Shown: one piece after another, positions 1 to 6,624 of the stretch
Layout of the letters: every line of letters begins with the position of its first letter
How positions within the stretch are numbered: position 1 is the stretch's first letter
Assembly: GCA_015655485.1 (NCBI GenBank)
Contig: JAATEZ010000399.1
Span: forward strand, 1-7,059
Length of the DNA stretch: 7,059 bases
Direction of reading: 5' to 3'
From: Lactobacillales bacterium
Lineage (GTDB): Bacteria > Bacillota > Bacilli > Lactobacillales > Vagococcaceae
Program-made: the position numbers and the translations under genes
The notes under the pieces: generated by a model
Databases searched by the model: none
What the model was told of the DNA's origin: nothing
What the model saw: the letters and a program-made list of their open reading frames with translations, nothing else

Positions 1-1
1 G

Positions 2-835
2 AAAATTTTAAACAATAATGTTGTCGTCTCAAAAAATGAGCAAAACAAAGAACAAATTCTAGTAGGCAGCGGCATTGCTTTTCAAAAGAAGGTTGGTGAT
101 TTTGTTTCAGAAAAAAAAGTAGAAAAAACTTATACTTTGTCTTCTTCAGATATGTCAAATAAACTGCAGGAATTATTAGCAAATCTGCCGGTAGAATATT
201 TAAAATTATCAGATGATATTATTTCTTACGCAAAAACCAAACTTGGGAAACGATTAAATGACAGTATCTACATATCGCTGACAGATCATGTTTATACAGC
301 GATCGAACGATCGAAACAAAATATCTTAGTAAAAAATGTTTTACTCTGGGATATCAAACGCTTTTTTTCAGATGAATTTCAAATCGGGGTCAACGCTATC
401 ACGCTGATCGAAGAACAAACAAAAATCCATTTGCCTGATGATGAAGCAGGATTTATTGCGCTCCATATCGTCAATGCCGAAATGGATAATACGGATATTC
501 ACAACACTTATGAAATTACAAAAATCATGCAAGAGATCACAAATATCGTCAAATATAATTTTAATATTACTTTTAATGAAGATTCGGTCTATTTTTACCG
601 CTTTACTTCTCACTTGAAATTTTTTGCCCAGCGATTAGTGAACAAAAAAAACTTTGAAAATGACAATGATGACGGTTTATTGGATATTATAAAGTTGAAA
701 TATAAAAATGCTTATGAGTGTGTCAATAAAGTTGGGAAGTTTATTTTAGATAAATACAGCTACGAAATCTCTAATGAGGAAAAACTATACCTTACGATCC
801 ATATTGCGAGAATCGTTTACAATAACGATCACTGA
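2..835 (+). CDS. licT: BglG/LicT-family transcriptional antiterminator (5' end cut by window edge)
   Basis: The reading frame is open from base 2 to the TGA at 833-835, giving 277 visible residues. The family is about 276-283 residues, so only about four N-terminal residues lie outside the window. It starts KILNNNVVVSKNE, the N-terminus of the CAT RNA-binding domain (visible residues 1-55, including VGSGIAFQKK). Two PRD domains follow. All four regulatory histidines are visible: H96 (LTDH), H155 (IALH), H204 (FTSH) and H267 (LTIH). They match the LicT series 100/159/207/269 after a small offset. In this family the dimer binds a RAT hairpin in nascent mRNA and blocks termination. EII-dependent phosphorylation of PRD1 inactivates it without substrate, and HPr phosphorylation of PRD2 activates it. 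The adjacent permease and 6-phospho-beta-glucosidase genes are its expected targets. An in-frame TTG at 137 is not the start, because homology clearly continues upstream of it. Confidence 0.95.
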   Translation, partial: KILNNNVVVSKNEQNKEQILVGSGIAFQKKVGDFVSEKKVEKTYTLSSSDMSNKLQELLANLPVEYLKLSDDIISYAKTKLGKRLNDSIYISLTDHVYTAIERSKQNILVKNVLLWDIKRFFSDEFQIGVNAITLIEEQTKIHLPDDEAGFIALHIVNAEMDNTDIHNTYEITKIMQEITNIVKYNFNITFNEDSVYFYRFTSHLKFFAQRLVNKKNFENDNDDGLLDIIKLKYKNAYECVNKVGKFILDKYSYEISNEEKLYLTIHIARIVYNNDH

Positions 836-923
836 CACAAAAAACAGTGCAGAGCATGATTTCGCCTATTCTCTTTTAACTTAAAAAAAGATAAATCGTT
901 TGGATCATATAAAGAATCGATAA

Positions 924-943
924 AAGGATCGACAACGATCTTT
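924..943 (+). terminator. Short hairpin after licT, possible weak terminator
   Basis: An 8-bp stem (AAGGATCG with CGATCTTT, one G-U pair) closes on an ACAA tetraloop and is followed by the T-rich stretch CTATTTA. It could end or attenuate the licT transcript. The T tract is interrupted, the stem is only moderately stable, and it overlaps the -35 of a candidate promoter, so its role is uncertain. Confidence 0.35.
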
Positions 944-956
944 CTATTTATAAAAT
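929..956 (+). promoter_or_regulatory. Candidate sigma-A promoter for the permease gene
   Basis: TCGACA at 929-934 (5 of 6 to TTGACA) and TAAAAT at 951-956 (5 of 6 to TATAAT) are separated by 16 bases. Transcription would begin near 963, right at the 5' edge of the structured leader. This would give the permease its own promoter in addition to read-through from licT. No convincing catabolite-response element (cre) was found nearby. Confidence 0.4.
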
Positions 957-962
957 CATGAA

Positions 963-992
963 GGGAGTACTGCGGAGACAGCAGGCGATGCT
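963..992 (+). promoter_or_regulatory. RAT-like antiterminator target hairpin in the leader
   Basis: The core TACTGC (968-973), a 7-base loop and GCAGGC (981-986) resemble the conserved ACTG...CAGGC core of ribonucleic antiterminator (RAT) sites bound by LicT/BglG proteins. Its place between an antiterminator gene and its PTS target is exactly where a RAT is expected. Against it, the usual lower stem (GG...ACC ends) is not preserved, and no U-tailed terminator overlaps its 3' half. The call rests on the core motif and the context. Confidence 0.4.
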
Positions 993-1090
993 AAATTTTA
1001 CTTAGCGTGGCTCTTGGATAGTTACATTCAGTTGGCTAGACCTCTCAATCTTAAATTATTATATGATAATAGATATGGAGGAAGAAATTA

Positions 1091-2974
1091 ATGGGAAAAT
1101 ATGAAGAATTAGCAAGCAAAATCGTTAAAAATGTAGGTGGCCGCGATAATATCAATAGTTTGACCCATTGTATCACCCGTTTACGATTCAAATTAAAGGA
1201 TGAATCGATTGCAAATGATGGTGTTTTAAAAAATATGGATGGTGTTGTGACCATCATGAAAAGCGGAGGCCAATATCAAGTCGTTATTGGTAATCATGTT
1301 CCTCAAGTATATGATGATGTCTTGGAAGTCGCCGGGATCACAGGTGAAGCCGCAGAAGATGAACCTGAAAAAAAAGGAAATTTGTTTGACCGCTTAATTG
1401 ATATTATCAGCGGCTGTTTCCAGCCTTTCTTAGGAGCACTCTGTGCAGCCGGTATGATCAAAGGGCTGAATGCCTTATTCATTTTCTTGAAGCTTTATTC
1501 TTCAACCAGCGGAACTTATATTACCTTGAATTCTATCGGCGACAGTGTTTTTTATTTTATGCCGATCATTATCGGATATACTTCGGCCAAGAAATTTAAA
1601 CTTAGCCCGATGGTGGGGATGGTGATTGGAGCTGCTTTGTGTTATCCAGACATTCAAAAAACTGCTTTATCCACTGGTAAAGTATTAGGCCAATTTTTAG
1701 GTAATGATTATTATACTACTTTCCTGAAAATACCTCTTTTAGCAAATGACTATACCAGCAGTGTCGTTCCTGTTATTATTGTGGTCGCTTTTGCAGCCCG
1801 AATTCAAAAAATTGCTAAGAAATATATACCTGAAATGATTCAGACCTTTTTCGTTCCGTTCGCAGTATTATTGATTTCGTTACCGATCGGATTTCTGGTT
1901 ATTGGGCCCATCATCACGGTCCTGACAAATTTGCTAAGTACAGGTTTCTCAGCCTTGTATGCTTTCTCCCCATTGTTGCTAAGTATCTTAGTTGGTTTCT
2001 TCTGGCAAGTATTGGTTATTTTCGGATTGCATTGGAGCTTGATCCCAATTGCAATGATCAATCTTTCAACATTAGGATATGACACTATTTTGGCCGGATC
2101 TTTTGGAACCAGCTTTGCTCAAACAGCCGTCGTTATTGCTATGTTCTTTAAACTAAAAGATGTGAAAACAAAAGATCTGTGCATTCCTGCTATTATATCT
2201 GGAATTTGCGGCGTAACAGAACCTGCTATATACGGTATCACGCTTCCACGTAAAAAACCGTTCATTTTCTCAATGATCGGCGGAGCCTGTGGAGGAGCAG
2301 TCATGGGATTATTAGGCGCTAAAAGTTATACGATGGGCGGCTTAGGTATCTTTGGTGTTGTTAACTATATCAATACTGCTACTGGAGATGCTAGCGGTAT
2401 GTACGCTACTTTTATCTGTATTGCGGTTGCAATGGTCGTTGCCTTCCTATTAACTATGTTCTTCTGGAAAGATGAAACGGTGATAGTCGAAGATGAAAAA
2501 GGAAGAAAACTAGAAGTCAAAAAAGAAATTCTAACCAGTCCAATAAAGGGCACAGCTTTATCTTTATCTCAAGTCAAAGATGATGCCTTCGCTCAAGGGG
2601 CTATGGGAAAAGGAATCGCCGTTGAACCTTCGGAAGGAAAAGTAGTGTCTCCTTTCGACGGAACCGTGTTGACACTCTTTCCAACTAAACACGCGATTGG
2701 CTTAGTATCAGATAATGGCATGGAATTGTTGATCCATATTGGTCTGGATACAGTACAGTTAAATGGAAAATTTTTTGAGGCCCATGTAAGCCAGGGAGAT
2801 CATGTTACTCGCGGTCAAACCCTGATCACTTTTGATTTAGAAGCTATAAAGCGCGCCGGATACACCACTCAAACTCCCATTGTTATTACAAATACATCAG
2901 ATTATTTGGATATTCTCGAAACTCAATCAGAAGAAGTCACTCTTGACTCAGAACTGATCACCGCACTGATTTAA
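1091..2974 (+). CDS. bglP: PTS beta-glucoside transporter, fused EIIBCA
   Basis: This 627-residue protein imports an aryl-beta-glucoside or beta-diglucoside across the membrane and phosphorylates it. It has the B-C-A order and length of BglP/BglF (about 609-625). EIIB is at about 1-85, with phospho-cysteine C27 in LTHCITRLRF. EIIC is about 100-460, a multi-helix membrane domain with FGLHW around H314 and the glucoside-family GVTEPAIYG motif at 374-382. A charged linker (461-480) leads to EIIA at about 485-627, with VVSPFDGTV at 518-526, KHAIG at 533-537 and the phospho-histidine H549 in LLIHIGLDT. The ATG at 1091 is set by GGAGGAAG 6 bases upstream and by the usual EIIB start. The GH1 gene follows after 34 bases, so the two are co-transcribed. 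In this family the permease also phosphorylates the LicT-type regulator to report substrate. All phosphorylation sites are present. The exact sugar cannot be read from the sequence. Confidence 0.96.
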   Translation: MGKYEELASKIVKNVGGRDNINSLTHCITRLRFKLKDESIANDGVLKNMDGVVTIMKSGGQYQVVIGNHVPQVYDDVLEVAGITGEAAEDEPEKKGNLFDRLIDIISGCFQPFLGALCAAGMIKGLNALFIFLKLYSSTSGTYITLNSIGDSVFYFMPIIIGYTSAKKFKLSPMVGMVIGAALCYPDIQKTALSTGKVLGQFLGNDYYTTFLKIPLLANDYTSSVVPVIIVVAFAARIQKIAKKYIPEMIQTFFVPFAVLLISLPIGFLVIGPIITVLTNLLSTGFSALYAFSPLLLSILVGFFWQVLVIFGLHWSLIPIAMINLSTLGYDTILAGSFGTSFAQTAVVIAMFFKLKDVKTKDLCIPAIISGICGVTEPAIYGITLPRKKPFIFSMIGGACGGAVMGLLGAKSYTMGGLGIFGVVNYINTATGDASGMYATFICIAVAMVVAFLLTMFFWKDETVIVEDEKGRKLEVKKEILTSPIKGTALSLSQVKDDAFAQGAMGKGIAVEPSEGKVVSPFDGTVLTLFPTKHAIGLVSDNGMELLIHIGLDTVQLNGKFFEAHVSQGDHVTRGQTLITFDLEAIKRAGYTTQTPIVITNTSDYLDILETQSEEVTLDSELITALI

Positions 2975-3008
2975 AAATAAAATATGCGATAAAGGAGGTA
3001 ATCAGTAA

Positions 3009-4468
3009 ATGAAAGACAACCAAACTATTTTCCCGGAAGAATTCCTCTGGGGTGGTGCGACTGCTGCAAATCAACTGGAAGGAGCTTACAATGAAGAAGG
3101 CAAAGGATTATCTGTTTTTGATGTCCTGCCTTTTATCCCTAAAGAACAGCGCAGTGAAGAACTCTTATCTGTTCCCACAAAACAAGACATACAAGCAGCA
3201 CTAAATGGAAAACTAGGCGATAATTTCCCTAAAAGAAGAGGAATTGATTTTTACCATCGCTATCCAGAAGATATCGCTTTATTCGCTGAAATGGGCTTTA
3301 AGACCTTTCGTTTGTCCATCTCATGGCCGCGGATCTTCCCAAATGGTGATGAAATCGAGCCAAATGAAGCCGGTCTCGCTTTTATGATCATGTCTTCGAT
3401 GAATGTCTAAAATACGGCATCGAACCTTTAGTAACATTGTCTCATTATGAAATGCCTTTAAACCTTGCCTTGGAATACGGCGGTTGGACAAACCGAAAAG
3501 TCATTGATTTTTTTGTTCACTATTGTGAAACAGTTTTTACTCGCTATAAAAACAAAGTAAAGTATTGGCTGACTTTCAATGAAATCAATGTTATGGCTAT
3601 GAGTTCCTTCATTGGAGGCGGTGTTTTAAAAGGGTACTATGAAAATGACAAGCAAGCTTCATTCCAGGGATTGCATCACCAATTTGTTGCTAGCGCGTAT
3701 GTCACAAAACTTTGTCACGAAATTATCCCTAATTCTCTGGTTGGTTGTATGCTGGCCAGAACCGAGGCCTATCCAGAGACTTGTGATCCAGAAGATGTTC
3801 AAGCAGCTTTAGAAGAAGATCAGTTCAATCTTTTCTTTACTGACGTTCAAGTGAGAGGGCACTATCCAAAATATATGCACCGCTATTTTGCAAAAAATAA
3901 TATCCAAATCGAAATGGTTCCTGGAGATGAAGAAATCATCCGCTTACACACCGTAGACTTCCTTTCATTTAGTTATTATATGTCGCTTGTTAAAAGCGGA
4001 GATCCTAAAAAAGCTACCGCCGGAGGCCATTTTTCCAGCGGGATTGCCAACCCGTTTTTGGAAACTAGTGATTGGGGCTGGCAAATCGATCCCAAAGGCC
4101 TGCGAATCACTTTAAATGAACTATATGATCGTTACCAAATACCACTTTTTATTGTCGAAAATGGCTTAGGAGCACATGATAAAGTGGAAAAAGATGGCAG
4201 CATCCATGATAGCTGTCGAATCGACTACTTACGTCAGCATATTGAACAGATGAGTGAAGCCATCAAAGATGGTGTAGAATTAATGGGATATACTCCATGG
4301 GGGTGCATTGACTTGATCAGTGCCGGCACCAATGAAATGTCCAAACGGTATGGGTTCATTTATGTTGACCAAGATGATTATGGAAATGGAACTTTAAATC
4401 GTTCAAAAAAAGATTCTTTTACTTGGTACCAAAAGGTTATAGCCACCAACGGAACTGACCTTTCTTAA
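3009..4468 (+). pseudogene. bglH: 6-phospho-beta-glucosidase (GH1), broken by a -1 frameshift
   Basis: A GH1 enzyme of this kind hydrolyses phosphorylated beta-glucosides delivered by the PTS, giving glucose 6-phosphate and the aglycone or glucose. The start is an ATG at 3009, preceded by AGGAGGT (2993-2999). The first frame reads the GH1 N-terminus (FLWGGATAANQLEGAY) and SISWPRIFPNG, then loses homology after residue 125 and stops at 3408-3410. Homology resumes at once in the -1 frame (YDHVFDECLKYGIEPLVTLSHYEMP) and runs to 4468. Restoring one T in the run at 3380-3383 gives a continuous 486-residue protein, close to family length. In that numbering the acid/base is E192 (TFNEIN) and the nucleophile E384 (VENG). 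The 6-phosphate-binding motif SAGTNEMSKRYGF, with S438, K446 and Y448, is intact. Only the frameshift argues against function. It may be a true mutation or a sequencing error. The 3' piece has only an internal TTG at 3437 without a ribosome binding site. Confidence 0.9.
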
Positions 4469-4483
4469 ACAAAAATTTAATTT

Positions 4484-4524
4484 AAAAACTCCGCAAAGCA
4501 AACAAATGCTTACGGAGTTTTTTT
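4484..4524. terminator. Bidirectional intrinsic terminator between convergent genes
   Basis: AAAAACTCCG (4484-4493) pairs with CGGAGTTTTT (4513-4522), and AAGC pairs with GCTT inside a small internal loop. Seven T's (4518-4524) follow on the + strand, and the five A's on the left arm serve as a U tract on the minus strand. It ends the beta-glucoside operon 16 bases past its last stop. It can also stop the minus-strand gene that ends at 4560. Confidence 0.9.
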
Positions 4525-4559
4525 CAATATAGCAGTTCTTGTCACAGGAACTTCAGTCA

Positions 4560-5270
4560 TTATTTCGGCTTGTGCTGATTTAGAGCATTCATTTGTTCTT
4601 GCAGCTCATTGAGCAATTCGATCTGCATATTCTGCATTTGAACCAAATGCTGCCATTGACTGTTTACCAGATAATCCATTTTTTCATGCAGCATCTTGAC
4701 TTCAATTTCAGCTTTTAAATTGATCTTATAATCATTATTTGCTTCTTCCCTATCCCGTGTTTCTTGTCTATTCTGACTCATCATAATGACTGGCGCTTGG
4801 ATCGCTGCTAAACAAGACAGTGCCAAATTAAGTAGAATAAATGGATAAGAATCAAACGGCTTTCCTAAAATAGCAGTTGAATTGATTAAGATCCAAATCA
4901 AGATGACTCCAATGAAAAGAAAGATAAACGGCCAGCTTCCTCCAAATTTAGCGATCGCATCCGCAGCTTTCTGACCCACATTCAACTTTTTTTCCAACAC
5001 GGTGTTTGTATTATTTGAAATATTTTCACCATCATGAATACTTTTCAATACATCTTCATTTAATTCCTCCATCTTTTTAGAGTCACTTTTGATCATACTC
5101 TTGATGTACTCCAATCGAAATTGAACCAGCTCTTCAAAAGAAATCACACTTGTTTCTGTTTTACCTGGATCAAGTTCAAGAATAAACTTGCGAATTTCTT
5201 CTTCAATGTTTTTTAAAGGGATCCCATCTTCTATTTGCAATTTATTGTTCTGCTTTGATTCATTTTTCAT
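4560..5270 (-). CDS. DUF1003 family two-helix membrane protein
   Basis: The 236-residue protein carries the DUF1003 signature: FGGSWPFIFLFIGVILIWILIN at about 109-130, FDSYPFILLNLALSCLAAIQAP at about 139-160, then VIMMSQNRQETRDREEANNDY and INLKAE. The first two stretches are the two membrane helices, joined by a short loop. The N-terminal 105 residues are charged and soluble. The C-terminal 50 residues are heptad-like and Gln/Met/Leu-rich (HLVQMQNMQIELLNELQEQM), probably a coiled coil. The biochemical function of the family is unknown to me, so none is assigned. The start is the ATG at 5268-5270, with AAGGAGA 8 bases upstream on the minus strand. It faces the beta-glucoside operon and shares its terminator. 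Its promoter lies in the divergent gap upstream. Confidence 0.92.
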   Translation of the reverse strand: MKNESKQNNKLQIEDGIPLKNIEEEIRKFILELDPGKTETSVISFEELVQFRLEYIKSMIKSDSKKMEELNEDVLKSIHDGENISNNTNTVLEKKLNVGQKAADAIAKFGGSWPFIFLFIGVILIWILINSTAILGKPFDSYPFILLNLALSCLAAIQAPVIMMSQNRQETRDREEANNDYKINLKAEIEVKMLHEKMDYLVNSQWQHLVQMQNMQIELLNELQEQMNALNQHKPK

Positions 5271-5335
5271 CCTGATCTTCTCCTTAGTAGTAAAATTTTC
5301 GAAAAAAAGCTCATCTTTCCCGCTATTCTATGATC

Positions 5336-5362
5336 ATTATAATAGCAAAGCAATTGGGACAA
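5336..5362 (-). promoter_or_regulatory. Candidate promoter for the DUF1003 gene
   Basis: On the minus strand a perfect TATAAT -10 (5336-5341) is preceded by TTGTCC (5357-5362) with a 15-base spacer. The -10 is strong, while the -35 match is partial and the spacing short. Transcription would start roughly 55-60 bases before the ATG. Confidence 0.5.
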
Positions 5363-5408
5363 GTATAATACAAAACGCTCAAAAGTAAATGGATTTCCAA
5401 CTCTTCAC

Positions 5409-5470
5409 CCCACACTATCTGATCCCTATCAAGATTTCATCCGGCTCCAAGACAAAAAAGGGAGTGTGGG
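5409..5470. repeat. Long inverted repeat in the divergent intergenic region
   Basis: CCCACACT (5409-5416) and CCCT (5424-5427) on the left are matched by AGGG (5459-5462) and AGTGTGGG (5463-5470) on the right. This gives 12 pairs with a 7-base one-sided bulge and a 31-base loop. It lies between the two outward-facing -10 elements and is therefore not clearly in either gene's mRNA. An AGTGTGGGA-type intergenic element is, from memory, common in enterococci, but I cannot verify that here. Confidence 0.5.
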
Positions 5471-5515
5471 AAATGCTTATTTTGAAGCACAACATTTTTT
5501 TCTATTTCCAGGGTC

Positions 5516-5524
5516 TGTTATAAT
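5516..5524 (+). promoter_or_regulatory. Extended -10 promoter for the lipid kinase gene
   Basis: TGTTATAAT is an extended -10 (TG, one base, then perfect TATAAT at 5519-5524). The -35 position at a 17-base spacing (5496-5501) is only a T run, which fits an extended -10 promoter that relies little on the -35. Transcription would begin close to the GAAAGGAG ribosome binding site at 5538-5545, giving a very short leader. Confidence 0.6.
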
Positions 5525-5551
5525 AATCGTGTATGTTGAAAGGAGTTTATC

Positions 5552-6543
5552 ATGAAAAGTCTTTACTTGCATTTGATCATCAACGAATACTCCGGTAGCG
5601 GCAATGGCAAAAAAAATGCTGCTGCTATTTTTAAATTACTGGATGAATATCAGATCCCTTATCAATCTTATCAAACTGAATATCAGGGTCATGCCATCGA
5701 GATCGCTCAAACAGTTGCACATAAATATCTTTACACCTGGTCTGAATATTTAACAAAAAAAAGCGAAGAGCCACAAACAGTTTTTCCTTTATTGGTCGTG
5801 CTCGGCGGAGATGGAACTCTTCACGAAACGATCAATGCTTTGACTTTGGTCGACCCAGACTTGCCTGTTGCCTATATTCCCAGCGGTTCAGGAAATGACT
5901 TTGCCCGCGGTGTCGGGATCGCTCGTAAACCCCAACAGGCCTTACAACAAATTTGCGGGCAGATAAACCAATTAGATTGAATGTTCTACATTACGAAGAA
6001 AAAATCCAGCCAGAGCTGGGAGAATTTGTCAACAATGTAGGGATTGGATTGGATGCTGCCATCGTTGCCGCTACCAATACTTCTATAGCAAAAAAGAAGC
6101 TGAATAAATATAAAATGGGTTCACTAGCTTACATTTTTTCACTGGCGCAGACTTTATTTCATCAAAAATTTTTCCCTATTTCAGTAGATGTCAATGGGCA
6201 AAATGCAACTTTCTCAAGAGCTTTCTTATGTACAGTAACAAATCATCCTTATTTTGGCGGTGGGGTACCCATTGCTCCTACAGCAGATCCGACCGTCAAT
6301 AATATGGACCTAGTGATCTTGGAACGAATCTCATTTATAAAAATTTTAGGTTTGATTATTCTGCTGATACAAAAAAAACATCTTCGTTCCAAGTACATTT
6401 ATCATGTGGTCAGTGATAAGATCCGGATCCGTTCCACGTCTGCTCAACAAGGTCAAGCAGATGGCGAGGTACTAGGCATTCGTCCTTATGATATCACCTT
6501 CACGACTACTCAGCGAAACTTCTGGTTTCACCCGCATCAATAG
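5552..6543 (+). pseudogene. Diacylglycerol/lipid kinase (DgkB/YegS type), broken by a -1 frameshift
   Basis: Proteins of this family transfer the ATP gamma-phosphate to diacylglycerol or a related lipid at the inner face of the membrane, recycling lipid head-group precursors. The start is an ATG at 5552, 6 bases after GAAAGGAG. The nucleotide-binding landmarks are NEYSGSGNGK (11-20), GGDGTLHE (85-92) and the glycine-rich SGSGNDFARG (111-120). The first frame ends at 5980 with the unrelated tail CGQINQLD after residue 134. Homology continues in the -1 frame as LRADKPIRLNVLHYEEK, and the second half has FVNNVGIGLDAAI, FGGGVPIAP and the C-terminal ADGEVLG motif. Adding one T to the run at 5952-5954 gives one 330-residue protein, near the upper end of family length. 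The second half has no ribosome binding site of its own. As written the kinase is inactive, since the halves make one fold. The true lipid substrate cannot be told from sequence. Confidence 0.88.
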
Positions 6544-6569
6544 AATTTTTTCAAAGCTGATAATAGAAC

Positions 6570-6624
6570 AAAAAAAACAGGCCTCCATAAAAAATGCAAA
6601 ATTTATGGTTATCCTGCTTTTTTT
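6570..6624. terminator. Bidirectional terminator between the lipid kinase and the convergent 3' gene
   Basis: CCATAAA (6585-6591) pairs with TTTATGG (6602-6608), and CAGG (6578-6581) with CCTG (6613-6616), separated by an internal loop (3 bases against 4). Eight A's (6570-6577) on the left and seven T's (6618-6624) on the right supply a U tract on both strands. It sits between the kinase stop (6543) and the stop of the minus-strand gene (6623-6625), whose last codon overlaps the T run. Confidence 0.85.

Larger units (their letters stand above)
836..1090 (+). other. Intergenic leader between licT and the permease gene
   Basis: This 255-base gap has no credible gene. It holds the short hairpin at 924-943, a candidate promoter, the RAT-like hairpin, and a second hairpin at 988-1008 (ATGCTAA with TTAGCGT, 7 bp with one G-U pair, 7-base loop). 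GGGAG at 963-967 can pair with CTCTC at 1042-1046 (one G-U pair), enclosing both hairpins. The ribosome binding site GGAGGAAG at 1077-1084 ends the leader, 6 bases before the permease ATG. Confidence 0.6.
5271..5551. other. Divergent intergenic region between the DUF1003 and lipid kinase genes
   Basis: The 281 bases hold a minus-facing promoter, an inverted repeat, a small hairpin (TGCTT 5474-5478 with AAGCA 5485-5489) followed by seven T's (5495-5501), and a plus-facing promoter. No convincing gene was seen. The small hairpin has only a 5-bp stem, set six bases from the T run, and is too weak to call a terminator. Confidence 0.6.

Noticed and set aside
137..835. licT start at the TTG at 137
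   Set aside because: The frame is open and clearly homologous to the CAT RNA-binding domain back to base 2, so the true start is just upstream of the window.
890..905. Possible cre (catabolite-response) site around ATAAATCGTTTGGA
   Set aside because: It has several mismatches at conserved cre positions; nothing better was found in the leader, although the operon would be expected to be under CcpA control.
958..1005. A 15-codon open frame starting ATG AAG GGA in the permease leader, a possible leader peptide
   Set aside because: It has no ribosome binding site, its ATG lies before the predicted transcription start, and it coincides with the structured RNA segment.
961..1046. Resemblance to a metal-sensing yybP-ykoY riboswitch (AAGGGAGTA near the 5' side, AGACCTCTC near the 3' side)
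   Set aside because: The internal conserved bases of that class were not found, the closing stem pairs poorly in the expected register, and a beta-glucoside PTS gene is not a likely target.
1840..2553. Several minus-strand open frames inside the permease gene
   Set aside because: They are shadows of a well-supported coding sequence and have no start signals or recognisable protein features.
4532..4553. Small inverted repeat AGTTC...GAACT just after the operon terminator
   Set aside because: It is only a 5-bp stem with no T tract, and the adjacent strong terminator already explains termination.
5940..5960. Programmed -1 ribosomal frameshift in the lipid kinase gene
   Set aside because: Zero-frame codons CAA ATT TGC do not form an X XXY YYZ slippery site and the tRNA could not re-pair after a one-base slip; a simple indel explains it better.
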